NCBI RefSeq assembly: GCF_001509835.1
Contig: NZ_JXTJ01000004.1
Location: 558,001-622,000, forward strand
Origin: Allobosea sp. WAO
GTDB taxonomy: Bacteria; Pseudomonadota; Alphaproteobacteria; Rhizobiales; Beijerinckiaceae
Direction: 5' to 3'
DNA length: 64,000 nucleotides
How positions within the stretch are numbered: the stretch's first letter is position 1; the number at the start of each line of letters is the position of its first letter. A program made the translations under genes and the position numbers. The notes beneath the pieces are model-generated. The model did no database searches and was not told where the DNA came from. It saw nothing but the letters and a program-made list of their open reading frames with translations. Below are positions 1 through 9,285 of the stretch, piece after piece.

Positions 1-46
1 GATCGGCCGGCGCAGGCATTGACCGCACCGGCCTGTCGGCGACCTG

Positions 47-937
47 TCAGGCCGGCAAGCGCGCCATGAACGCGCGGATACGCTCGGCGATCTCATCGGC
101 ATGCGTCTCCAGCGCGAAATGGCCGGCATCGAACAGGTGCACCTCGGCGCCCGGCACCTGCTGCTTCAGATAATCGACGCCCTCGAGCGTGAAGAACGGG
201 TCGTTCTTGCCCCAGACGATCAGCATCGGCGGCTGGCGTTCGGCGAGATAGCGCTGCCAGGCCGGATAGGCCGCGAAATTGCTCTGGTAGTCGTGCAGCA
301 GCCGCAGCTGGATCTCGCGATTGCCGGGCCGGTCGAGCCCGGCCTGATCCACCGTCCAGGCATCGGGCGACAGGCGCTCGGCGCGGGTGGCGCCATGGGT
401 GTACTGAAAACGCGTCGTCTCCGGCTTCAGCAGATCGGCGAAGGGCTTCTCGGTTTCGGCGTTGCGCTCGCGCCAGAACGGCCCCATCGACGCCGTGATC
501 TCCGGGTTCCAGCCCTCGGCATTGGCGACGGCGTTCTGCACGATCAGGCCGCGCACGCGCTCCGGCCGGCGCAGCGCCAGGCGGAACCCGACCGGGCCGC
601 CATAGTCCTGCAGATAGAGCACATAGTTCTTCAGCCCGAGCCGATCGACGAGTTCCTCCACCACATCGGCGAGACGGTCGAAGCGATAATCGAACTCGGC
701 CGGCGACGGCGCGGCACTGTGGCCGAATCCGGGGTAGTCCGGAGCGATCACCCGGTACTGCCCGGCGAGGCGCGGAATCAGGTCGCGGAACATGTGCGAT
801 GAGGACGGGAAGCCGTGCAGCAGAAGGAGCGCCGGCGCATCCTGCGGCCCTGCCTCGCGATAGAAGATCTCGGTGCCGGCTATCGTGGCGCGGCGGAAAT
901 GGACCTGGGCGGGATCGATAGCGGCGACGGGCGTCAT
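47..937 (-). CDS. alpha/beta-fold hydrolase, haloalkane dehalogenase/epoxide hydrolase type
   Basis: Predicted soluble alpha/beta hydrolase of 296 residues. The oxyanion-hole motif HGFP is near residue 42. The nucleophile elbow reads LQDYGGP, so the nucleophile is Asp rather than Ser, as in haloalkane dehalogenases and epoxide hydrolases. The acid is probably the Asp of WGKNDPFF and the base the His of DAGHFALE near the C-terminus. The ATG at 937 was chosen because AGAGG precedes it on the minus strand and an upstream extension adds only low-complexity sequence. It is divergent from a CGNR regulator, with an inverted repeat between them, so that regulator may control it. The substrate cannot be told; a fluoroacetate dehalogenase or epoxide hydrolase role is possible. 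Confidence 0.85.
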   Translation of the reverse strand: MTPVAAIDPAQVHFRRATIAGTEIFYREAGPQDAPALLLLHGFPSSSHMFRDLIPRLAGQYRVIAPDYPGFGHSAAPSPAEFDYRFDRLADVVEELVDRLGLKNYVLYLQDYGGPVGFRLALRRPERVRGLIVQNAVANAEGWNPEITASMGPFWRERNAETEKPFADLLKPETTRFQYTHGATRAERLSPDAWTVDQAGLDRPGNREIQLRLLHDYQSNFAAYPAWQRYLAERQPPMLIVWGKNDPFFTLEGVDYLKQQVPGAEVHLFDAGHFALETHADEIAERIRAFMARLPA

Positions 938-1046
938 GGCGAGACCTCTTGAGGTGAAAGCGGCGGCTGCAAGGCGGCAGCGGGAACCGAGCGCCGTCAA
1001 GCAAGTAACCATTGTCCTTATGATTTGACGGTGTCATTTGATTTGA

Positions 1047-1073
1047 AACCTGTCAACTGATAAATGACAGGTT
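1047..1073. promoter_or_regulatory. inverted repeat, candidate operator between hydrolase and CGNR regulator
   Basis: AACCTGTCA (1047-1055) and TGACAGGTT (1065-1073) are perfect 9-base arms with a 9-base spacer. A further TGTCA lies at 1032-1036. The repeat sits 30 bases before the CGNR gene start and about 110 bases before the hydrolase start, a good place for a shared operator. Binding is inferred, not shown. Confidence 0.5.
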
Positions 1074-1102
1074 ACAATCGACCTATCCGCAGAAGGTGCG
1101 AA

Positions 1103-1690
1103 ATGGCGTCCGCGACCGAGATCTCCAGCGAGTTCCGCGAAGGCTTCCTTTTCGTCGGTGGCGCGACATGGCTCGACCTGCTGAACACCACACCGGCAGG
1201 CGAAGCCGGCCCTCAGGAGTTGATCGACAGCCCCGAGCGCGCGCTCGCCTGGCTGGCGGCGGCTGGACTCGGCGATGGCCCGGCAGACGGAAAAATGGCG
1301 ATGCACGATCTGCGCGCGCTGCGCGCCGAGTTGCGGGGGGTCTTCGACGGGCTTCAGGCGGGCGAGCCGCTGCCCGATGCCGCTCTGGCATCAGTGAACC
1401 GCCGGCTGGCAGGTCTGAGCGGCCATCATGTCCTGCAACGGGGCGAGAACGGACCAGTCCTCACGCTGGCGCTCGCCCCGGTTGCCGACCCCGCCGCGCC
1501 GGTCGCGCTCGATTTCGCGCGCTTCGTCTGCGAGGCCGAGCCGGCGCGGCTGAAGCGCTGCGCCGCCGACGACTGCACGCTCGTCTTCTACGATCGCGGG
1601 CGCAACAATACGCGGCGCTGGTGCACGATGGGCCAGTGCGGCAACCGCGACAAGGTCGCGCGCTTCCGCGCCAGGCGCGCTGGAAGCTAG
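1103..1690 (+). CDS. ABATE/CGNR zinc-finger transcriptional regulator
   Basis: A 195-residue protein with the ABATE plus CGNR arrangement: an N-terminal domain (about residues 10-130) and a C-terminal zinc finger. The finger reads C-x4-C near residue 151, then RWCTMGQCGNR, the signature of the CGNR family, which is predicted to bind DNA. The start at 1103 has AGAAGG seven bases upstream; a longer reading from 1064 would begin inside the inverted repeat. It is transcribed away from the hydrolase at 47-937 and probably regulates it, itself, or both. Effector unknown. Confidence 0.85.
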   Translation: MASATEISSEFREGFLFVGGATWLDLLNTTPAGEAGPQELIDSPERALAWLAAAGLGDGPADGKMAMHDLRALRAELRGVFDGLQAGEPLPDAALASVNRRLAGLSGHHVLQRGENGPVLTLALAPVADPAAPVALDFARFVCEAEPARLKRCAADDCTLVFYDRGRNNTRRWCTMGQCGNRDKVARFRARRAGS

Positions 1691-1719
1691 GCGACGTAGG
1701 CGGGACCGCAGCGTCGCCC

Positions 1720-3066
1720 TCAGCCTGCCCCACCGGCGAAGTCGACCAGCAGCTTGAGGTTCAGCGCCGCGATCACGAGCGCGATCAGCACGGCGAAGGC
1801 GACGAGCCAGCGCGGCGCGACGAGTTCGCCCATCTTCGTCCGGTCGGCGGTGAACATCACCAGCGGGAAGACCGCGAAGGAGAGCTGCAGCGAGAGCACG
1901 ACCTGGGTCAGGATCAGCAGCTGCGCCGTGCCGCTGTCGCCGTACCAGATCGTCACCGCCGCCGCCGGGATGATGGCGATGCCGCGGGTGATCAGCCGGC
2001 GCAGCCAGGGCGGCAGCCTGATCTTGAGAAAGCCTTCCATCACGATCTGGCCGGCGAGCGTCGCCGTGACCGTCGAGTTGATGCCGCAGCAGAGCAGCGC
2101 GATGCCGAACAGGGTCGGGGCGATCGCCAGCCCGAGCAGCGGGCCGAGCAGCTTGTGGGCGTCGCCGAGCTCGGCGACGGAGGTCTGTCCGGTCTTGTGG
2201 AAGGTCGCGGCCGCCAGGATCAGGATCGAGGCATTGATGGTCAGCGCGAACATCAGCGCCACAGTCGAATCGATTGTCGCGTATTTCAGCGCCTGGCGCT
2301 TCTCCGGCAGGCTCTCGCCATAGGCGCGGGTCTGCACGATGCCCGAGTGCAGATAGAGATTATGCGGCATCACCGTCGCGCCGAGGATGCCGAGCGCGAG
2401 ATAGAGCATCTCCGGATTGCGGACGATTTCGGTCGTCGGCGCGAAACCGCGAACCACCTGCCCCCAATCGGGATCGGCGAGCGCGATCTGGATCGCGAAG
2501 CATAGCGCGATCACGCCGAGCAGCGTGATCACCAGCGCCTCGACCCAGCGGAATCCGAGCTTCTGCAGATAGAGGATCAGAAACACGTCGAGCGCCGTGA
2601 TGATGACGCCGAGCTCGAGCGGAATGCCGAAGATCAGGTTCAGGCCGATCGCCGTGCCGATCACCTCGGCGATGTCGGTGGCTATGATCGCGATCTCGGC
2701 CAGCAGCCACAGGACGAAGGAGACCGGCTTCGGATAGGCGTCGCGGCAGGCCTGGGCGAGGTCGCGGCCTGAAGCGATGGCGAGGCGCGCGCACAGCGAT
2801 TGCAGCACGATCGCCATGATGTTGGAGACCAGCGCGACGACGAGCAGCGTGTAGCCGAACTTCGAACCGCCTGCGAGCGAGGTCGCCCAGTTGCCTGGGT
2901 CCATGTAGCCGACGGCGACGAGATAGCCCGGCCCGACGAAGGCGGCGGCTCGTCGCCAGCCGGGGCCGGTCGGGCGCACCGTGATCGAGCGATGGACATC
3001 GGAGAGGGAAGCTTCGCCCCGCTCGCTGCGCCAGCCGGGCTGCGGCCTGTCGACCCGTGCGTCCAT
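1720..3066 (-). CDS. mntH: Nramp-family Mn2+/divalent metal:H+ symporter MntH
   Basis: An inner-membrane importer of Mn2+ and related divalent metals, 448 residues, the usual family length. The hallmark metal-binding sequence MDPGNWAT is in the first membrane helix (about residue 55) and MPHNLYLHS is in helix 6, both typical of Nramp proteins. About eleven hydrophobic segments follow. The N-terminal 30 residues are charged and cytoplasmic. Two 17-base inverted repeats immediately upstream suggest repression by a Fur/Mur-type regulator. The neighbour to the right is divergent. Confidence 0.95.
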   Translation of the reverse strand: MDARVDRPQPGWRSERGEASLSDVHRSITVRPTGPGWRRAAAFVGPGYLVAVGYMDPGNWATSLAGGSKFGYTLLVVALVSNIMAIVLQSLCARLAIASGRDLAQACRDAYPKPVSFVLWLLAEIAIIATDIAEVIGTAIGLNLIFGIPLELGVIITALDVFLILYLQKLGFRWVEALVITLLGVIALCFAIQIALADPDWGQVVRGFAPTTEIVRNPEMLYLALGILGATVMPHNLYLHSGIVQTRAYGESLPEKRQALKYATIDSTVALMFALTINASILILAAATFHKTGQTSVAELGDAHKLLGPLLGLAIAPTLFGIALLCCGINSTVTATLAGQIVMEGFLKIRLPPWLRRLITRGIAIIPAAAVTIWYGDSGTAQLLILTQVVLSLQLSFAVFPLVMFTADRTKMGELVAPRWLVAFAVLIALVIAALNLKLLVDFAGGAG

Positions 3067-3083
3067 TGCCGTCCAATCTGCAA

Positions 3084-3126
3084 CTGCGATCTATTCGCAA
3101 GATAGACAATTGCGAATGGATCGCAA
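3084..3126. promoter_or_regulatory. two tandem Fur/Mur-like boxes upstream of mntH
   Basis: Box 1 (3084-3100) reads CTGCGATCTATTCGCAA and box 2 (3110-3126) reads TTGCGAATGGATCGCAA. Both follow TTGCGA-N5-TCGCAA (one mismatch in box 1) and their starts are 26 bases apart. They lie 18-60 bases before the mntH ATG. Alphaproteobacterial mntH genes are known to be repressed by Mur, a Fur-family protein; assigning these boxes to Mur is inference from position and symmetry. Confidence 0.6.
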
Positions 3127-3251
3127 GAGCATTGTTGGAACACGTCGTCCTTCGGCTCTTCCCCGCCTTCCGCCCTTTTTCCGCTGCGATTGCCGTGCTA
3201 CGTCCGCGCCGACGCGGCAGCGCCGCGCTGCAAGAGAATCGCAAAGCCAGC

Positions 3252-3884
3252 ATGCCATCGCTCCGCAGAGTCATCGCCCTTGCCGCCCTCTCAGGCGCCG
3301 CGCTAGCGCTGGCTGCGCCCGCCAAGGCCGACCGCATCCGCAATCCGGTCGCGGTCTTCGCCGGGCTCGACAAGATCACGGGCCGGATCATCTCCTTCGA
3401 GGTGGCGATCGACGAGACCGTGCAGTTCGGCGCGCTGCAGTTGACACCGCGTGTCTGCTGGACGCGGCCGCCGACCGAGGCGCCGCAGACCACGAGCTTC
3501 ACCGAGGTCGACGAGGTCACCTTCAACAACGAGTACCGGCGCATCTTCACCGGCTGGATGTATGCGGCGAGCCCCGGCCTGCACGGCGTCGAGCACGCGA
3601 TCTACGACGTCTGGCTGACCGACTGCAAAGGCGGCACCGAGCTGGTGGTCGATCCGAAGGAGCCCGAGGCCTCCCCGCCGCCGACGGCCGGCCAGCGCCC
3701 CGAGCGTCCGGTGCGCCCGGCCCGCGAGACACTCCCCCCCGGCGTGCCTGGCGCGCCTGGTGGCAACCAGCGCATCGACGTCGCGCCGCCGCAGGGCGTG
3801 CCGGTGCAGCCGCGCGCGCCGACGCAGCGCTTCTTCCCGACCAACCCCACCGGCGGCGGGCGCGATCCGGCTGGCGGCAACTGA
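3252..3884 (+). CDS. secreted DUF2155-domain protein
   Basis: A 210-residue protein of unknown function. Residues 1-26 form a signal peptide ending near AKA. Residues about 30-130 are the DUF2155 region, with LDKITGRI, the single-Cys segment RVCWTRPP and the FTGWMYAASPGL core followed by YDVWLTDC. The tail (about 135-210) is rich in Pro and Gly and probably disordered. DUF2155 genes in alphaproteobacteria usually lie close to the accBC-aat cluster, as here, where that cluster starts about 1.6 kb further on. The start at 3252 places the signal peptide at the N-terminus; upstream in-frame sequence is not protein-like. Confidence 0.85.
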   Translation: MPSLRRVIALAALSGAALALAAPAKADRIRNPVAVFAGLDKITGRIISFEVAIDETVQFGALQLTPRVCWTRPPTEAPQTTSFTEVDEVTFNNEYRRIFTGWMYAASPGLHGVEHAIYDVWLTDCKGGTELVVDPKEPEASPPPTAGQRPERPVRPARETLPPGVPGAPGGNQRIDVAPPQGVPVQPRAPTQRFFPTNPTGGGRDPAGGN

Positions 3885-3887
3885 GCC

Positions 3888-4274
3888 ATGGCGCGCGTCA
3901 CCGGCATAGGCGGTCTTTTCTTCCGCGCCGGTGATCCGCAGATGCTCGCGGCCTGGTATGAACGCCATCTCGGCATCGACGACCTAGCCAAGGCTGTCTG
4001 GAGCCAGGACGCCGGGCCGACCATTTTCGGCCCCTTCGCCGCGACGACCGACTATTTCAGCCGGCCCGAGCAGCAATGGATGGTGAATTTCCGCGTCGAC
4101 GATCTCGACGCGATCATGGCCTCGCTCAAGGCCGCCGGCATCGCCGTGGAAACCCGGACGGAATGGGATTCCGAGGTCGGCCGCTTCTGTCGCATCCACG
4201 ATCCCGAGGGTAACCCGATCGAACTCTGGCAGCCCTCGGCCCAGGCGTTTCCGCCCCCGGATGCTCAGGCATAG
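3888..4274 (+). CDS. VOC-superfamily (glyoxalase-like) protein
   Basis: A small 128-residue vicinal oxygen chelate domain protein. GGLFFRAGDPQMLAAWYERHLGI forms the first beta-alpha-beta unit and HDPEGNPIELWQP the C-terminal strand carrying the usual metal-ligand Glu. It begins four bases after the DUF2155 stop, so the two are probably co-transcribed. Its last ten bases overlap the convergent methyltransferase gene. Substrate unknown; glyoxalase I, dioxygenase and antibiotic-binding members share this fold. Confidence 0.85.
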   Translation: MARVTGIGGLFFRAGDPQMLAAWYERHLGIDDLAKAVWSQDAGPTIFGPFAATTDYFSRPEQQWMVNFRVDDLDAIMASLKAAGIAVETRTEWDSEVGRFCRIHDPEGNPIELWQPSAQAFPPPDAQA

Positions 4275-4960
4275 GCGACCCAGCCGCGGAAGCTGAACCC
4301 CGCATAGAACAGGCCGACATCCGAGAAGCCCGCCGCGCGCAGGATCGCCTCGTCCTCTTCGGGGCTGAGCAGTGCGAGATGGGCTTCGATGGTGGCGCGC
4401 GCCTTCTCCACCTTGACCGGATCGGTGCCCGCGGCGACGGCGAAGGCGGCGTAGCGCGACAGCCAGCGCCCACGCTCGCCTTCGCCCTGCGGAAAGCTGG
4501 CATGGGCGACGACCAAGGGCGCGCCCGGCCTGAGCCGCCGCCGGATCTCGCTGGCGGTGCGCCGCCGTTCCTCGGGCGCCAGGAAATGCAGAGTCAGCAG
4601 GCAGGTGGCGGCATCGAACGGTCCTTCCGGCGCGGCGTCGATATAGCCCTCGTGCAGCCGCACGCGCGCGCCGAGCGGCCCCAGCGTCTCGGCTGCCAGC
4701 TTCAGCATTTCGGCGGCCGGATCGACTCCGTCGAAGCTCCAGCCCGGATAGGCCTGCGCCAGCGCTTTGAGCTCCAGCCCGCCCCCTGCCCCGAGAACAA
4801 GCACCCGAGCCGCCGCCGGAGCGCGCTCGGCCAGCAAGATGCCGGTCATGCGGTGCAGGTCGTGGAAGCCGGGCACGATGCGCGGTGGGCCCTCAGGATA
4901 GCGGGCAACTGCTGCAGGGTCGGAGAACGGCGCCAGCTGCGGGTTCTGATCAGCCTGCAT
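4265..4960 (-). CDS. class I SAM-dependent methyltransferase
   Basis: A 231-residue cytoplasmic methyltransferase. The SAM-binding motif I is [15 protein letters not shown] (about residue 45), followed by the acidic residue in FDGVDPA, and a post-II motif [10 protein letters not shown]. The ATG at 4960 overlaps the stop of the upstream Rrf2 gene by 11 bases, which suggests translational coupling and a shared transcript. Methyl acceptor unknown. Confidence 0.85.
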   Translation of the reverse strand: MQADQNPQLAPFSDPAAVARYPEGPPRIVPGFHDLHRMTGILLAERAPAAARVLVLGAGGGLELKALAQAYPGWSFDGVDPAAEMLKLAAETLGPLGARVRLHEGYIDAAPEGPFDAATCLLTLHFLAPEERRRTASEIRRRLRPGAPLVVAHASFPQGEGERGRWLSRYAAFAVAAGTDPVKVEKARATIEAHLALLSPEEDEAILRAAGFSDVGLFYAGFSFRGWVAYA

Positions 4961-5414
4961 GGACGGACTCCAGATCGTGACGGCCGCCGCGCGCGGCGAG
5001 GCGCTCCTGCAGTCCGGCGTTGAGGGCAGCGAGCGTAACCTCTCCCAACCGGGCGAGCAGCACCGCCTCCGCCTCCGCAAAGGCCTGGTCGAGTTCCGCA
5101 TTCACCGCTTGCTCGACGACGCAGGCCGGGCTCTCCGAGCGATTGCCTATCGCCAGCAAGGCGGGGCGCCCGAGCGCCATGTAGATGTCGTGCAAGGTGA
5201 CCTTCGAAAGCTCGCAAGAAAGGGTCCAGCCGCCGCCATGCCCCTTCTCCGAGCGGACATGGCCCTGCTCGCGCAGCCCAGACATGATCCGCCGGATCAC
5301 CACGGGATTGGTCGCCATCGCCTTCGCCAGCACCTCGGAAGTCACTGGCCCGTCCTGCTCGGCCATGTGGAGCAGGACGTGCAGCACTCCGGACAATCGA
5401 CTGTCGCGCTTCAT
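4950..5414 (-). CDS. Rrf2-family transcriptional regulator
   Basis: A 154-residue winged-helix repressor-type protein. Residues 1-80 form the DNA-binding domain, with [23 protein letters not shown] as the helix-turn-helix and [10 protein letters not shown] as the Rrf2 wing. The three-Cys cluster of iron-sulfur Rrf2 proteins (IscR, NsrR) is absent. One Cys (SPACVV, about residue 98) remains, so a YwnA-like or thiol-sensing mode is more likely. It leads a two-gene operon with the methyltransferase and probably regulates itself. Confidence 0.88.
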   Translation of the reverse strand: MKRDSRLSGVLHVLLHMAEQDGPVTSEVLAKAMATNPVVIRRIMSGLREQGHVRSEKGHGGGWTLSCELSKVTLHDIYMALGRPALLAIGNRSESPACVVEQAVNAELDQAFAEAEAVLLARLGEVTLAALNAGLQERLAARGGRHDLESVHAG

Positions 5415-5498
5415 GAAACTTCATATGTTGCGTGACATGATCAAGGTCAAGACCTCGCTGGCAGGCTCCTGCTGCAGCGCCGCCATGGTCCTGTTCAC

Positions 5499-6191
5499 TC
5501 AGGGAGGCGGAGAAGCGCCTTCCAGCTCCGCCAAGGCCTCACTGCCGCTGACGCGCTTGTCCCGCGGCCAGCTCCACCACTGCGCCTCGACAGCGATCGC
5601 CGGCTCGAGAATGCCGCGATAGACCGCGCGCGGCAGCTCGCGCGTGCCGAACTGGGAGAGATGGGCGGTCTGGAACTGGGCGTCGAGCAGGTGGTATCCG
5701 CCCCGCCGCAGGCGAGCCACAAGATACACCAGCGCCACTTTCGAGGCGTCGGTCTCGCGATGGAACATGCTCTCGCCGAAAAAGGCCCCGCCGAGCGAAA
5801 GCCCGTAGAGCCCGCCGACCAGTTGCCCCTCGCGCCAGCATTCGACCGTATGGACGAAGCCGAGCGCGAACAGCTCGCCATAGAGCGCCCGGATGCGCCG
5901 GTTGATCCAGGTCTCCTCGCGGTCCGGGCGGCTCTCGGCGCAGGCGGCGATCACCGGCTCGAAAGCGTGGTCGACCCGGATCTCGAAACGGTCGGAACGA
6001 ACCGTGCGCCGCAGCCGGCTCGGCACATGGAAGGCGTCGAGCGGGATGATGCCGCGGATCTCGGGCTCGACCCAGAACAGGCCGGGATCGTCGGCGCTCT
6101 CGGCCATCGGAAAAACGCCGCCCGCATAGGCGCGCAGCAGGATTTCCGGCGTAATCGTGGGCGCGCGCACGGGGGTGGAACGGGCCTTCAT
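5499..6191 (-). CDS. aat: leucyl/phenylalanyl-tRNA--protein transferase
   Basis: Transfers Leu or Phe from aminoacyl-tRNA to N-terminal Arg or Lys of proteins, marking them for ClpAP degradation (N-degron pathway). It has 230 residues, the usual length. Family signatures are [11 protein letters not shown] near the N-terminus, [48 protein letters not shown] and [15 protein letters not shown]. The ATG at 6191 gives the standard N-terminus. It is the last gene of the accB-accC-aat unit, a conserved alphaproteobacterial order, separated from accC by a palindromic repeat. Confidence 0.95.
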   Translation of the reverse strand: MKARSTPVRAPTITPEILLRAYAGGVFPMAESADDPGLFWVEPEIRGIIPLDAFHVPSRLRRTVRSDRFEIRVDHAFEPVIAACAESRPDREETWINRRIRALYGELFALGFVHTVECWREGQLVGGLYGLSLGGAFFGESMFHRETDASKVALVYLVARLRRGGYHLLDAQFQTAHLSQFGTRELPRAVYRGILEPAIAVEAQWWSWPRDKRVSGSEALAELEGASPPP

Positions 6192-6239
6192 GCAGTGATG
6201 GGAGCGCGGGCGCGCGAGCCTGTCAAACCGTCGGCGTCC

Positions 6240-6340
6240 TTCTCGGGTGGAGCGAAGCGCAAACCCGAGAATCTCGTGCAGGAAATCTGCCGCTAGAAGC
6301 GCCCTCAGGCCCATCATGCTCGGGTCAAGCCCGAGCATGA
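6240..6340. repeat. composite palindromic intergenic repeat (copy 1)
   Basis: Two hairpins lie in the accC-aat gap. TTCTCGGGT (6240-6248) pairs with ACCCGAGAA (6263-6271). CATGCTCGGG (6315-6324) pairs with CCCGAGCATG (6330-6339) around the loop TCAAG. The same two-hairpin design, with largely the same bases, recurs at 16582-16682. Confidence 0.75.
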
Positions 6341-6354
6341 CGTAGCGCCGGGCC

Positions 6355-7719
6355 TCAGCCCTCGCCGGGCTGCCCCATGCCGCCATTGGCCAGGAATTTC
6401 TCGAGCCAGTGGATGTTGTAGTCGCCATTCAGCATGTCCTGGTTGCGCACCAGCGTGCGGAACAGCGGCAACGTCGTGTCGACACCGTCGACGACGAACT
6501 CGTCGAGCGAGCGGCGCAGGCGCATCAGGCACTCGTCGCGATTGCGGCCGTGCACGATCAGCTTGCCGACCAGCGAGTCGTAATGCGGCGGGATGACATA
6601 GCCCTGATAGGCCGCCGAATCGACGCGGACGCCGAGGCCGCCCGGCGTGTGGAACGAGGCGATCTTGCCGGGCGACGGCCGGAAGTTCGCGGGATGCTCG
6701 GCATTGACGCGGCATTCGATGGCGTGGCCCTCGATGACGACGTCTTCCTGGCGGATCGACAGCGGCGCGCCGGCAGCGATGCGGATCTGCTCGTTGACCA
6801 GATCGATCCCGGTGATCATCTCGGTGACCGGATGCTCGACCTGGATACGGGTGTTCATCTCGATGAAGTAGAACTCGCCGTCCTCGTAGAGGAACTCAAT
6901 CGTCCCCGCCCCGAGATAGCCCATGTCGGCCATCGCCTTGGCGCAGATATTGCCGATCCGGTCGCGCTCGCCGGCGTTGAGGGCCGGTGACGGCCCCTCT
7001 TCCCAGACCTTCTGGTGGCGGCGCTGCAGCGAGCAGTCGCGCTCGCCCAGATGGATCGCCCGGCCCTTGCCGTCGCCGAGCACCTGGATCTCGATATGGC
7101 GCGGCTTCTCGAGATATTTCTCGATGTAGACGGCGTCGTCGCCGAAATTAGCCTTGGCCTCGCTGCGGGCGGTGGCGAGCAGGACGGATATCTCGTCCTC
7201 GCTGCGCACGACCTTCATGCCCTTGCCGCCGCCGCCGGACGCCGCCTTGATGATGACGGGCAGGCCGATCTCTCTGATGATGCGCAGCGCCTCCTCGTCA
7301 TCGGCGACGCCGCCTTCCGAGCCCGGAACGCAGGGAATGCCGAGGCGCTTGGCGGTGCGCTTGGCCTCGATCTTGTCGCCCATGCTGCGGATATGCTCGG
7401 CCTTGGGGCCGATGAAGGTGATGTTGTGCCGCTCGAGAATCTCGGCGAAGCGGGCATTCTCGGAGAGAAAGCCATAGCCGGGATGGACCGCGTCGGCGCC
7501 GGTGATCTCGCAGGCGGCGATCAGCGCCGGGATATTGAGATAGCTCTCGCGCGCCGGCGGCGGACCGATGCAGACGCTCTCGTCGGCGAGGCGCACATGC
7601 ATGGCGTTGGCGTCGGCGGTCGAATGCACCGCGACGGTGGCGATGCCGAGCTCCTTGGCGGCGCGCAGCACCCGGAGCGCGATCTCGCCACGATTTGCGA
7701 TCAGGATCTTGTCGAACAT
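6355..7719 (-). CDS. accC: acetyl-CoA carboxylase, biotin carboxylase subunit
   Basis: ATP-dependent carboxylation of the biotin on AccB, the first half-reaction of acetyl-CoA carboxylase in fatty acid synthesis. It has 454 residues, the normal length. Visible signatures are [17 protein letters not shown] at the N-terminus, the ATP-grasp glycine loop [11 protein letters not shown] (about residue 160), the [11 protein letters not shown] strand, and [16 protein letters not shown] with catalytic Glu/Asn/Arg. The start at 7719 is the canonical MFDK. It follows accB by 29 bases in the same operon. Confidence 0.97.
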   Translation of the reverse strand: MFDKILIANRGEIALRVLRAAKELGIATVAVHSTADANAMHVRLADESVCIGPPPARESYLNIPALIAACEITGADAVHPGYGFLSENARFAEILERHNITFIGPKAEHIRSMGDKIEAKRTAKRLGIPCVPGSEGGVADDEEALRIIREIGLPVIIKAASGGGGKGMKVVRSEDEISVLLATARSEAKANFGDDAVYIEKYLEKPRHIEIQVLGDGKGRAIHLGERDCSLQRRHQKVWEEGPSPALNAGERDRIGNICAKAMADMGYLGAGTIEFLYEDGEFYFIEMNTRIQVEHPVTEMITGIDLVNEQIRIAAGAPLSIRQEDVVIEGHAIECRVNAEHPANFRPSPGKIASFHTPGGLGVRVDSAAYQGYVIPPHYDSLVGKLIVHGRNRDECLMRLRRSLDEFVVDGVDTTLPLFRTLVRNQDMLNGDYNIHWLEKFLANGGMGQPGEG

Positions 7720-7748
7720 CTTCAGCCCGCTCCCGTCCGGCGCCGGCC

Positions 7749-8210
7749 TCACTCGATCACCAGCAGCGGCTCGCCGTATTCGACCGGCTGCCCGTCCTCG
7801 ACGAGGATGGCGATGACCTTGCCGGCGCGGGGCGCCACGATGTCGTTGAAGGTCTTCATGGCCTCGACGAGCAGGACGCGCTCGCCGGCCTTAACTTCCT
7901 GGCCGATCTCGATGAAGGGCTTGGCCTCCGGCGAGGGCCGGCGATAGGCGGTGCCGACCATCGGCGAGTTCACCGTGCCGGGATGGGCGGCGGCGGCCTT
8001 GGCCTCGAGCGGCGCTGCGGCGACCGGCGCCGGCGCGGCAGCATAGGCCGGAGCCGCAGCGACGGGAGCCATCACGGTCGCGGTGATGGTGCGCGCCACG
8101 CGGATGCGCAGATCGCCCTTCTGCACCTCGATCTCGGTCAGGTCCGTCTCGTTGATCAGCTGCGCCATTTCGCGCACGAGTTCCGGATCGATGGGGCTTT
8201 TGGTCGCCAT
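7749..8210 (-). CDS. accB: acetyl-CoA carboxylase biotin carboxyl carrier protein
   Basis: Carries the biotin group between AccC and the carboxyltransferase. It has 153 residues. An N-terminal helical region is followed by an Ala/Pro-rich flexible linker (about residues 50-75). The biotinyl domain carries VEAMKTFND, whose Lys is biotinylated, and ends in PLLVIE. I chose the ATG at 8210; a GTG at 8222 would add four residues. First gene of accB-accC-aat. In related genomes aroQ normally precedes it, but here the 250 bases to the dsbA-like gene contain no gene. Confidence 0.95.
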   Translation of the reverse strand: MATKSPIDPELVREMAQLINETDLTEIEVQKGDLRIRVARTITATVMAPVAAAPAYAAAPAPVAAAPLEAKAAAAHPGTVNSPMVGTAYRRPSPEAKPFIEIGQEVKAGERVLLVEAMKTFNDIVAPRAGKVIAILVEDGQPVEYGEPLLVIE

Positions 8211-8396
8211 GGCGGACTTCACCGTCTTTGTGAGCTCGATGGATGGGACGGCACGTCCCGAAGGAGAAGCGGATATGCGAATGAATGGCGCCGGATCAAG
8301 CCGGCGGCCGCGCCGCGTCGGCGGGTATTAACCGGAACAGCGGTTCAGGGAAAGGGAGAAGGCGAGCGCTTTCCCCCATTTGCAGGCCGAAAGCCG

Positions 8397-8423
8397 CCGC
8401 CGCACCCCAAAAAGGCGCGGCGG
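8397..8423 (-). terminator. hairpin downstream of the dsbA-like gene
   Basis: CCGCCGC (8397-8403) and GCGGCGG (8417-8423) form a 7-bp stem, with a run of five T in the minus-strand loop and CTTT after the stem. A weak terminator candidate separating the DsbA-like gene from accB. Confidence 0.35.
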
Positions 8424-8460
8424 GGGTTCCGATCCTTCCCCGCTCGGCTGGCTCTGCCGC

Positions 8461-9249
8461 TCAGCCGCTGCAGGTCGCCTTGCCGCATTTGCGGACCGAT
8501 TCGATCTTCTGCTTCAGCGCGGGAGCGCCGACCGCGCCGAACACCACCTCGTCGCCGATCACGAAGGCCGGCGTGCCGGTCAGGCCGAGCCGGTCGCCGA
8601 GCGCCACCGTGTGCTCGATCACGGCGCGGGTCGCCGGCGCATCCATGTCCTTCTTCAGGCGCTCGATGTCGGCGCCGGCCTCCTTGGCGATCTCCATCGC
8701 CTTGGCGCCGTTGATGCGGCCCTTGGTAGCCATCAGCTTGAGATGGAAGTCCCAGTACTTCTGGCCCTGGAGCTGCGCCTTGGCGGCGATCGCGACCCGG
8801 CTGGCCTCGACCGAATCCGGCCCGAGGATCGGGAAATCCTTGATCACGACCTTCAGCTTCGGGTCGGCCTTGACCAGGTTGTTGACGTCTTCCATCGCCC
8901 TTTTGCAGAAGCCGCAATTGTAATCCATGAACTCGACGATGGTGACGTCGCCCTGCGGATTGCCGGCGATGACCGAGGTCGCGGGGTCGACGAGGCTCGC
9001 CTTCTCGGCCGAAAGGGCGTTGCGCTGCGCCTCGACCTGGGCGAGCTGGTTGCGGCGCTCCAGCTCGACCATCGCCTCCTGGATCAGCTCCGGGTTCTTC
9101 AGCAGCGTCTCGCGGACGAGATCGACCACGGCCTGGCGCTGCTCGGGCGTCAGCGCCGGAGCCTGGGCCTTGGCCGGCATGGCACCGAGGCCGAGCGCGG
9201 CCGCAGCGAGGCCGGCCATGGCGAGGCGGCGAAGCGGGGAAAGCAGCAT
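8461..9249 (-). CDS. DsbA-family periplasmic thiol-disulfide oxidoreductase
   Basis: An exported thioredoxin-fold protein of 262 residues. A signal peptide ends about residue 29 (PAKAQA). A helical segment rich in Glu/Gln (about 35-85) resembles the oligomerisation stem of ScsC-like proteins. The active site CGFC is in FMDYNCGFCKRAM (about residue 112) and the cis-Pro loop is GTPAFVI. A second Cys pair (KCGKATC) sits at the C-terminus. It probably oxidises or isomerises disulfides in envelope proteins. It starts 36 bases after the M48 protease, in one operon. Confidence 0.9.
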   Translation of the reverse strand: MLLSPLRRLAMAGLAAAALGLGAMPAKAQAPALTPEQRQAVVDLVRETLLKNPELIQEAMVELERRNQLAQVEAQRNALSAEKASLVDPATSVIAGNPQGDVTIVEFMDYNCGFCKRAMEDVNNLVKADPKLKVVIKDFPILGPDSVEASRVAIAAKAQLQGQKYWDFHLKLMATKGRINGAKAMEIAKEAGADIERLKKDMDAPATRAVIEHTVALGDRLGLTGTPAFVIGDEVVFGAVGAPALKQKIESVRKCGKATCSG

Positions 9250-9285
9250 TGGTGAAGGTCCTTTCAGGGCTGCGGCGGCTGGCCG

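Noticed and set aside
1096-2505. Long plus-strand open frame of 469 codons over the CGNR gene and mntH
   Set aside because: Arg/Ala-rich composition typical of a GC-rich shadow; it overlaps two clear genes in other frames.
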